A DNA stretch of 64,000 nucleotides from Blattamonas nauphoetae (Eukaryota; Preaxostyla; Oxymonadida). A program made the position numbers and the translations under genes. A model generated the notes under the pieces. The model worked only from the letters and a program-made list of their open reading frames with translations, searched no databases and was not told where the DNA came from. Below are positions 55,259 to 64,000 of the stretch, piece by piece. The stretch is taken from NCBI GenBank assembly GCA_033064195.1, contig JARBJD010000292.1, positions 1-64,000 of the forward strand, given 5' to 3'. The stretch's first letter is position 1, and each line of letters starts with the position of its first letter.

Positions 55259-58200
55259 TACATGCTGCTCAGCGATCCTCCTCCAAAAACCGGAATCTCG
55301 TCCACACTCTTCCCTTCGAAAAGAGACGACTCGATAAAGATGTCTTGTCCCCAAGCAGCTGAGTTGTTCTCGAATCTCGCGTGGTTCAGTGCATACGTGT
55401 TGAATTGGATAGGTCTCGCAGCTGTCGACGTTCCCTTCACATAAATCGCACCCCCCTTCCCAACCAGCTCCCCGTTTTCATCTGTCGCTGTTGCTCGACA
55501 GTCGCGAAATGAAACTGGAGACATTGAGCCGTATACAGTTTGCACGTAGTGAGCACCGGCCAGTTCAATAAACAAGGCTCCTCCATTCCTTGCTGAACAA
55601 TTGACGAATCCGGCACCTTGAAACAGGAGCGATGTGTTTTTCGCGTTTAAGAAGCTCCCATCAACGTCAGAGTGGATATTCGCAAAAGTTCGAGAAGTGA
55701 CAGTCACAGTTCCACAAAGTGACTCGATAAACGAACAACCTCTCAGGACTGCCGGAGTTGTGAGACTGGCAGCCGTAAACTTGACCGTTCCAGCCCTGTT
55801 GACGATGAAGGGGAGAGAGAGGATTGGTGGGAGCGAAATTGGGAGATTGTTCATCGTGAGTTGTGCATTCGTCCCATCGACAATGAACGGAGATGTGAGA
55901 GGATCGGCAGAAAGAGTAACTGAACCTGAGTTATAACTGACCTGTGATTCTGTTGAGATGAAATGGCGAGCTGTTGACGATGTGGAGTCGTGGATGAATG
56001 CCATCCAAAGCAAATTCAATGTGAGATTGATGAAAGACAAGTCTTCGATCAGAATTGGGTCGATATTGATGACTTGAATGTCTGCTCGATATCCGGGAGT
56101 GACAAGATTGTTGACAGTGAAAGAGAGTCCTCTGAATTTGGACAGTGGAACGCCTTCGTAGAAGCGAGCATTGATCGGGTGGTGGATCCCATATTGACGA
56201 AAGATACAATTTGGTATCTGAAAATCAACAACACGACCTCCAACAAGCGCGCGTGGTTTGTTGCTGAACGAACTGATCGGACTTCTGACAGACAGGAACG
56301 AGGAGTCGAAGCCAGACAGGACCATGTCATTCCCGATTGATGAGAGAGTGGAGGATGCCGTGTTCTCGGTGAAGATGAGACTGTTGAAAGAGAGTGTCGA
56401 ATCATCAACTTGTTTGAAGAAGAACGCACCTGCTGGTCCTTCCGACGAGCAATACGAGGAGTCGCTCTTTTCGATGGAAACAGAGGCTGATGTTTCGACA
56501 TCCAAGCAACTTCCTCCTGTCGTGCTGGTCGTGTCGATGTGCATGAACCAGACTTGAAAGAGCGAGAGCGAAGCAGAGCTTGTGACTGAAATCGCAGCAG
56601 ATGTTGTCAGAGTGATGGTGTTGAATGTGCACACTCGAAACACAGCACTACCCTGCGAGAATGAGAAGAGGTTTGTGCGATGCTTCTGAATGTTCTCAAG
56701 TCGGACATTGGTCAACAGACTCGTTGCATCTGATGCTGAGTGGTTCAGTATGACAGATGCAGTTGAGTGTGGATGGAGGGAGAGGGAGGACAGTGTCAGG
56801 TTTCCAGAGCTCCCTACCGACACTCCTCCCATCGTCAGATTGGTGAACTTGGTTGTGTTTGCCATCCATCCCTGTCCGACAACCTGAATTGATTTTGTGA
56901 TTGTTTCATCGCTGAGCGAGTGATTTCCAATAGCGACGTGGATTTGCGTGAAGATGGACTCGGCTTTCGAGATGGCTGTTGTGACGAGATGGCAGGGGCT
57001 TGTTTCGAGGCAATCCTCACCTATCCCACCTTCTTTCACGAACAGGTGTGGAATCGTGAGAGCTTTTGGCTCGGAGAAGAGCACATCCAAAAGTGAAAGA
57101 TCTTCCGTTTTCCCTGGAGTCTGAGAGAAGCTAATCTTATTCGATGTTGTGGTTGATGTGCACCCAACGACATTCGAAGCAAAGAAAAATGAACAGTTGC
57201 CTGCTTCCACAAATATGTCATGACCCAGATTCCCTACAGCCTGGTTGTTGTCGAAGTGAGTGTCTTCAAAGTAAATGTGCTGAGGAATATAAACGAAAAG
57301 CGCTCCCCCTCTCTTCCCCGCTTCGTTGTTTCGGAAGACACAGCGATCGAACGACTGATACCCGTTACGTGTGGCGATTGAGCCTCCATCCGTGCCTGCT
57401 TCGTTGTTCTCGAAGAGAGAGTCGGAAACGAGGAGGATGATCCGAGAAGCAGGTGGATGATAAACAACAGAGCCAGTGGTTGATGTGGTTTGATCAGAGA
57501 AACGACAGTTCGAGATCTGGAGAAATGAAACAGCAGAACTGCCGTAGAACACTCGGGTGCGAGAGGCTCCGTTTGGAGACTCAAAAGTTGAGTGCGAAAC
57601 AGTTGTCAAAACAGAATTGATTGACAATTGATTACTGGTTGCGGGGAGTGTGGAGACTTTGTCGTATTTCACTGTGCACGAATCGACCGACAGAGTTTGG
57701 CTTCCTTCATCGATTCCAGCCAGTCCGATCAAACTCACATCAAAGTTTTGGCAATCAATCGAGATCGAGCAGTTTGTCAGTTTCACGGCACCAGATAGCT
57801 TGGGGATTGTGATGATGTAGAAAGAGGCGGATTGGACTGTTGAGGTGATGATGCAGTTCGTGAAGTGATAATGTGTGAATCCCGTCTCGTTTTTGAAATT
57901 TCCTGCCGCTGACGTGAAAGTGTGAGTTCCAGTGACATTCTTGATTGTGGTGTCATCCTCGTTCCTTGCTGTCCCCGGATTCTCACATTCCATCAGCGTC
58001 GAGTTGATCAGGTCGAATGTTTGCGATTCGCCGAGCAACGAGGCCACAGTTCCGTACACAGCATCGTCCACGCGGCAGAGATCATTCCCACTTAAAATCT
58101 GGACTGGCCGGACATGCGACGCGCGAGATCCTGCTGAAGTTGATGTCATATTCGCAAAATGCGACGATGTGATGGTTGTGGTGAGGAGGGGAGAGGCTGA

Positions 58201-58881
58201 CTTGGTGCTGATTGTTGCGGCGATCCCATCTCGTCCAAGCAGTGAGATGGACAAGAACGACGATAAAGCGACAGTCACAGATGCTGTTGTGGTTGAATGC
58301 TCGTCTGATGTGATTTCTGTGAACGATGGAATGAAATCTGTTCCTGTCTTCATCGAACACCTGACGAGTGCAACTGTCGAACTGTATCCCAACTCCATGT
58401 TCGATGAAGTGATCAAGAGTGGAGCTGTCGGCATTGGGAGATTGAAAACGACGTCAGAAAAGGTGACAATGGACGCCTCGATGACAGCACAGTATTTCGA
58501 TGGCGTTGAGGTCGGTTTCGAGCCAAAGAGACTTTCGGCTCGATTGGGCTGTTCAGCATTCAACGATCCAAGAGACATCTGGAGGACGGAGAAAGAAGCC
58601 GTAGAGTTTGCAATTTTGAACAGAAAGTGTGGATGGCTGTTGACGTATTCGGTGGACTTGGGCTTGTCATTAATCTGCAATTGGCGATCTAATATTCGGA
58701 TCACTGTTCCATTCTGTCCGCGGATAGAAAAACTTTCTGATTTGAGAAGTCTCTCATGGCATTGAAAATCAGAGCTTGGGAGGAGAACTTCATTCTGGTT
58801 GGCGGTGAACAAGTCCGGTAAATCCACTGGCCTTGTTTTGCAAAGAACAGATAGCTGAGAGACGATCACCAATCGGAACAT

Positions 58882-59279
58882 GGATATCCTCTTCCTGGGT
58901 GTCTAGACGAGTTCTCTCGGGATCATTCGCCCTTTATTTACTGATTACTAGTTATCCACACTTCATTTCCCGATACGGTCGTAGGCACCATCCACGGATT
59001 GTGTTCAAGTGCTGGATATGCAAACAAAGGGTCGGATCAAAGTCCATCTATCAGAAATCGAGCTGATTGATGCTGATTCAACTGAAGATATGCCGACTGG
59101 TGAAGAGCAAAGAGCACAGTGTAGGCTTGGCTGACCGGCCAAAAGTCCCGGTCAGTGTCAGTCACGAATTCTTCTAAGGGTCTGATCTCAGCAGAATCTT
59201 AAATTGCATGCTATGAACAGGAAATCTATAGAATAGCTGAATTCAAAGGTATTTTAACTTTTCCGCAACAACTGCCTTG
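58882..59279. other. Intergenic stretch upstream of the giant gene
   Basis: No gene seen. TGACCGGCCAAAAGTCCCGG followed by TCA (about 59,129-59,151) can form a seven-pair hairpin. Promoters of the divergent genes presumably lie here. Confidence 0.4.
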
Positions 59280-60960
59280 TTCATAATTTCTCTGTATTCT
59301 TCTCCTCCTCATTGTGTCACTTGCCTTTCTCCCAACACAGAGCTCGGTCGATATCAACCGCTCCGTCTTAGCCATAGGGTCTACTGGAATCATTATCATC
59401 CCTTCCACCACATCACGCTCCACACTCTTCTTGTCAGACTGTGGAATCACATCATTCATCAAATGCACATCAACCCAGATCCGCTATCTTTCAATCCTCA
59501 AAATCACATGAAATATGTATATTCCAACGAGTGGGGACTATTTCCATCGTTGGGTGCAACATTACGACTCCAGAAGAGGACAACACAGTCGACAACTTCG
59601 AGAGACGGACTCGAATCAACAGCCATCTCCAAGGAAAACGCAGATCGCCAAAAACAGGCCACGCCAAGTCTCATGTGCCTCAAATTCAATTTGAGACAAC
59701 GATCATCTCAGTGTTCTGCACGAAGGAAGTGGAGACGAAAACATGCTCGTTCGACAGGATCTGGGGAGGATATGTCAAAGCTATCAACGTTGCTAACATG
59801 TCAATTGGGTCATCGACCTTCCACAGCAATGTGCTGCACCTTTCACCTTGACTTCTCTCCGAAAGATCCAACAGACTTTGATGACCGCTTGTCTGGGTTT
59901 GGGTGCAGTGTCAACGCAGAAAGAGTGGAGCACGTTGAAATGAACGGCTTAAAGTCAGTGAATAATACAGCAGAGATGAACTTCCAGCCAAGGTACTCAT
60001 GCTATCGTGCCTTCTCTTTCATTCCCATGAAGCTCCTCTCAAGTGACTGTGTTGCCTCTAACTTCTTCTTGAAGGATGTAGGATCGATCGAAATGAGTTT
60101 CAGCCATCCATCGATCCAGCCCGCGCAAACAGCCCCAGCCGCTCATCCAACGGAGAGAGAGGTGTCATCGGCATCTCTACAACAGTGACGGTGTGCTCCA
60201 AATTTGTAAGATTCGACTAGTACTGCTCCAGCAGGAATGTGGGAGGGATATGATCAGACTAGTCTTTCCAGATTGATGGTGTCTCCACAAACAAGTCTTC
60301 GTGATTGGAGGAAGGATGATGAAGGACCACTGTCATCGAAACAGGAAAACAAGGCTCCAAAGCAAATCGACTCTGACTATCTCCAGACTCGAGATATGTT
60401 TCTGCCACGCTTCGGATGAAGGAGAGATTAGACTGTCGATGTTTGGAGAAACAGCTGCGGGTGACGTAGTCGGCTCCATCGTTCTGGAGCAGTGCACCCT
60501 GAAGTCGAACCACGCACTGTTTGGAGGCAGACTCTTCGCTTGCACTTCGTTAGAGACGCCGTTGTCGCTGATTTCATCAGATGAAATGGATTGCGAGAAA
60601 GTCTCCACGTTCAACCAAAATCATCTCAATAACATCACACCTGGAAGGAACAAGGCCAGCCCTTCTTGTCACTCACGAATCACCCGAAACAGGACTCGAA
60701 GGGGACTCGCGGTTTGTCTTCATCACACACAACTTCATTCTCTCCAACTCAGTGTCAGGCCACCAATTCGGTCTCTCTGGTGGAGTTATCAATGTTGCTT
60801 CCTACTTCGCGACAAACTCGCTCCAATCATCTCAAGTGGTTCTCTCCGAGAATGCCATCGACAGAAGCAAAAATGCATTGCATTTGAAGACACGGGCACC
60901 CTCCCAAAGATGGTCCCTCAGCCGATGAGAAACGAATAGCCAATCGAACAGTACATCCTA
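59280..60960 (+). pseudogene. Decayed relative of the beta-helix surface protein
   Basis: Pieces in several frames show the same short repeat style: SSVDINRSVLAIGSTGIIII and TLFLSDCGITSFIKC near 59,400. Further on are VLEQCTLKSNHALFGGRLFA near 60,500 and FVFITHNFILSNSVSGHQFG with LSGGVINVASYFATNSLQSS near 60,720-60,820. Frequent stops and frame changes and the lack of a membrane helix and kinase-like end show it is a truncated pseudogene. It runs opposite to the giant gene, perhaps as an old divergent duplicate. Confidence 0.65.
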
Positions 60961-61282
60961 GCAAGGGTTCAAAAGGTAAAAAGCGAAGAGGAAATGATTG
61001 TGTCGGTAGATAACCACACAACTCTTGTGGGATTTGGGGATAAGCCTCAAAAATACTCTTCCTGTTTGCGAGTGCAGATGTGATCGTGTGGGAGTCTTTA
61101 GGGAGTGTCAATACTTCATAAACCAAGTTTTTTACCTCACCAAAACTCTGGTCAACAAAACACGTCAAAGTTAGAAAACAAGATGGTGAATGATAATGAT
61201 TATCGTCTCCAGGAATGGAACCAGTGGCTACACGGTGTGAAACTTAAGGACTTGCCTCAGACACTTTGAACTACCCAATGAT
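60961..61282. other. Stretch between surface-protein remnant and hAT gene
   Basis: No gene seen. CAGTGGCTACACGG (about 61,223) resembles a hAT-type end and could be the left terminus of the neighbouring transposon, but no partner is visible in the window. Confidence 0.3.
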
Positions 61283-63837
61283 TCACTTGCTGTGAAATGC
61301 CACGGCCAGCTCATGGAGTATCTGCTCAGGTCGCATCCTTCTGCGGGAAGGAGAGAATGTTCTCTTGATATGCGAGAAATATCTCTCACATTCAATTTCC
61401 GACGCGACCATAGCTCCCATTGTGAGCGCACAGTCACAGAGAGCTTCAGCTTTTGAATAATCCCGATATTGTCTCCAAAACGTCTGAAATCTGTCAACTG
61501 TAATCTTTTCCGAGTGTGCCTCTTCATGATTGAGCCATACATCAAATTCCTCTGCCAAACTTGCGGGAATTGTCCGAAATACAGAGTGTGCAGTCATAGT
61601 GAATCCATCATAAATTTCTGTGTGGAAGGACCGAAGATTCGATAACAGAACAAGACTAGGAGAATGTGGAAGTTCATCTGGCAGAACTTCTTCTGATTGA
61701 GAATCGTCACCCAATGTTGCAATGCTAGGGATTTGAAACCCAGTTTTGACTGCCCTCATGTGTCGTTGAGGAGGTGAGTAGACAATTTCTGAGATGAGAG
61801 TGCCGAATAGTGCTTTTCTGTTCTGAGTGATTGGATGGTGCGAAGGTGGACGGATGGGGGAAACATGAGTTGATAGTGAGGGATTAGACGAAGATTGCGG
61901 ATTTTGACCGGACAGTCCCGTATTGATGACACTTTGAGTGGCTTGTGGAATCTGAGGTTCCGGTGATGCCTCAATCGAGTGTTTTGGTCGTGGATACGTG
62001 AACATGGTCATGGAGAGTTGACCTGTTCGTGGAATATAGAGAGATGAGAGTGGATGAAGTGGAAGAAGCTGTGGAAGAGAGGTGGCGATGGTGTGTGTTT
62101 GTTCCTTGCTAACTTTCGTCGCCGATGGGACAGGAGCATCAAAAAGGACATCAGAGATGGGATCTTCTCCGGAATGGGCTCGTTTGGTTGGGAGGATGGG
62201 GGGCATGTCACAAATCTCTGGAGAGGTGGATTTCAGCACTTGTGCATCACGTTGTCTCTCCTTTCTTTTCTCCCTTCGTGCAGCTCGTCCTCTCATTTCA
62301 ATATCAGATAGTGTCTCCTGATCGTCTTCGCACAGATCAATCCATTCGGGTTCTGTGTCTATCTCGTCAAAGACGAGGTCAAGCGGTGTAAAGGGACTTG
62401 GTACGTCGAGGGAGGAGCTGAGAATGGAACAGTCGGTGTGGTAGGAATCTCGTCCTTCCCTTGTCAGAGAGTAGGAGAATAGCATCAGTGATGAAGTTGA
62501 ATTGCAGAAGAATCGTAAAAAGAGACAGTCAATGACAACATCACCAATCTCTTTCCATCGAGTCGGTGAGTCTGCAAGGTTCTGTAAAATTGTCTGCATT
62601 GTCCGGACAACGATTGGAAACACATTGGAAATGACACAGGATCGCTCTCCGAACTTATTCTTCATTTGATACAGTGGCTGCAAGATTTTTGAATTTCTGA
62701 AATTTCCTTAAAGAATTGAACTTCAGAATCTGATAGAGTCGGAAAGGCTGTGTAGTGAGCAGAGTACCATGAGACTGGCCGGATCTCATCCAGCCATCGA
62801 GTTGGGGAGAAAGTTGGTGGGGATGAACCGATTTGTTTCGATACATTCGGAGGAAATACACGTGTGCAGTTGTGGAGAGTCTCCAATATGATTTTGAGGT
62901 GAGGTGAGAATAGCTTAGCGTCAGTCCACGCAAGGTCCAATAGGTGATTGTGGCATCGGCCAACCAGAGGTGTCGATGTTTGTTTGACAGTTTGTTGGAG
63001 CGCTTCTGGTTGAGGAGTTCGGTCAATTTGATCCACAGTTCTGAGCCCATTTTGGAGAGCAATCGCATTGTCAGCAACAAATCCAATAACTTTGATCCCA
63101 TGTTTGATTAGAATAGCTGAACTCTCCGCGGCAAAATTGGCATAGAACAAGGCATTCATATCATCTTCCGCATTAGATGTGTGGATAAGTAGAGGCTCAA
63201 AAGTTGTCTGAGGGGCCACAAAAATCGCGAGGAGAAAATGAAGAGGCCCAACTTTTCCACCATCAATCACAACGCTTCCACAAAGACCGCGTCTTGCCGT
63301 CAGTGCATCAAGAATAACTTTTTGTCCAAATTTACCTAATCTGTCCTGAATGCGGCGTCGATTCAGCGTTTTTTTGCAGAGACTGATTTCTTGGTGGTTT
63401 GACCGTTTTCCAACTTGGATTAGTTCGTTTGCCAGGTCTCGAAAGTCATCAGAACCTGCTGCATTGTACGAAACAGTGTGCCGTGAACAGAATTTGTACA
63501 GTTTATGTTCAAACTGTGTGAACTTATCATCAACTGCAATTTGTTGTTGTTTTTCAGGATTCTTGTTTTTATATTGATGAATATGACGATGATCCCAAGT
63601 GCTTTTTCTTGATATATACCGACAAATCCCCCCACTGTCGTCCACGTGTCTGCATAGAAACAAAATGCGTCCCTTCTGGAAGGGAGCTTTCGTTTTGATG
63701 TATCTTGCTCGCACCGCAATGGCTGAAGGAACAGAATTTTGCTTTTCAATCACTTCCTGATATTCAAATATTGTGTTCCCATCCAATTCTAAAATGAACT
63801 GAAGTGAAAAGAAAACACAGACTGAACCACGGTCCAT
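61283..63837 (-). pseudogene. hAT-type transposase, two frames
   Basis: Minus strand. The N-terminal part has a Cys/His cluster (LFLCRHVDDSGGICRYIS, then WDHRHIHQY) that fits a BED-type finger. A core contains VVIDGGKVGPLHFLLAIFV and IGFVADNAIALQNGL, equivalent to the first catalytic region and the SDN-type second one. The C-terminus has ASEIECERYFSHIKRTFSPS followed by RRRMRPEQ, the hAT dimerisation motif. The frame changes once near 62,680 at a CTTGCAG, which is either an intron acceptor or an indel. A long low-complexity insert (about residues 440-650) is unusual. Start at 63,837 is provisional. The element ends are not resolved. Confidence 0.7.
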
Positions 63838-64000
63838 TCGATGATTCGTTCATTCAACGAAGGTTGGATCTCCGCGATCACTATTTCAGTGAGATCCGAG
63901 AAATGACTTAGATCAATTGCCCATACCTGTTTTTTCTGATCAAATGAGTCATGAAAGTCTGAAAATAAGAGTGAAATCATGTGATTGATCTGACGATAAT
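63838..64000. other. Upstream of the hAT-type gene, cut by window end
   Basis: A 63-codon minus-strand frame (63,980-63,789) overlaps the start of the hAT-type gene and could be part of its 5' exon. Nothing else is seen. Confidence 0.3.

Larger units (their letters stand above)
46494..58881 (-). pseudogene. Giant beta-helix surface protein with pseudokinase, split by a transposon
   Basis: ATG at 58,881 to TGA at 46,494. Without the transposon (53,115-55,258) and one TA, 10,242 bases remain: 3,413 residues in one frame, joining GGGSLSSMY to RVVIEGRTDE. A weak signal-like N-terminus (MFRLVIVSQLSVL) leads into about 3,000 residues of short beta-strand repeats typical of pectin-lyase-like beta-helices, with many N-glycosylation-type sites. 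A membrane helix (VLIPIVIVVFVALVLFFVVV) lies near 47,515-47,590 and a kinase-like domain near 47,300-46,600. The latter has VAPELSEMEK, ASVFSLGLVLFEMETG and ARPTLSSIQE but no HRD or DFG aspartate (NPHRVLLGAEDQVFLKVEE), so it is a pseudokinase. It is probably a surface adhesion or sensing protein. As it stands it is interrupted. Confidence 0.85.

Noticed and set aside
61190-64000. ATTATCGTC near 61,192 and GACGATAAT at the window end as ends of the hAT element
   Set aside because: Nine bases only, and the right one is cut by the window edge; too short to support a terminal repeat.
1-64000. Reassigned stop codons (as in some oxymonads)
   Set aside because: The host genes read here end at TAA or TGA in sensible places, and genes with good frames use normal glutamine codons.

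Overview
The window looks like nuclear DNA of a protist, most likely an oxymonad of the Blattamonas type. This is inferred from the gene families present: a TmcB/TmcC-type TPR membrane protein, giant beta-helix surface proteins ending in a membrane helix and a degenerate kinase domain, and a coiled-coil protein with a SPRY-like end. Introns are short GT-AG introns and stop codons are standard. No ribosomal or tRNA gene was recognised with confidence.

Positions 1-19,920 are mostly fossil. A virus-like element of Polinton-like type occupies about 8,391-19,310. It holds an A32-type packaging ATPase, small structural genes, two tandem related capsid-type genes and, on the opposite strand, a fibre-type gene with a Peptidase_S74 chaperone end. 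A second, more decayed copy of its capsid-fibre block lies at 1-3,500. A piece of an SF3 (D5-like) helicase lies at 19,386-19,921. Most genes of the element carry the same T-rich box just before the start codon. A pogo/Tigger-type DNA transposon piece (7,108-8,390), a 985-bp inverted-repeat element (4,664-5,648) and a dispersed repeat with a shared 3' end are set in or beside it.

Positions 19,920-25,570 hold little coding sequence: a minisatellite, a small inverted-repeat element and a decayed ABCC transporter. Positions 25,961-31,707 hold the TmcB-like gene (minus strand, at least six exons). A further TA-flanked inverted-repeat element (33,560-35,009) follows. Two plus-strand genes of unknown function come next (35,248-38,097), then the coiled-coil/SPRY-like gene (38,477-40,700, minus).

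Positions 40,877-45,980 form a nested structure. An outer pair of TA-flanked inverted repeats encloses a decayed coiled-coil host-type gene and a complete 2,045-bp pogo-type transposon whose 534-residue transposase is readable across one 54-bp intron.

Positions 46,494-58,881 are one giant host gene (minus strand) cut in two by a 2,144-bp TA-inserted transposon with 200-bp terminal inverted repeats that I read as identical. Taking out the transposon and one TA leaves exactly 3,414 codons in a single frame. Beyond it lie a decayed relative of the same surface-protein family (59,280-60,960, plus) and a hAT-type transposase (61,283-63,837, minus).
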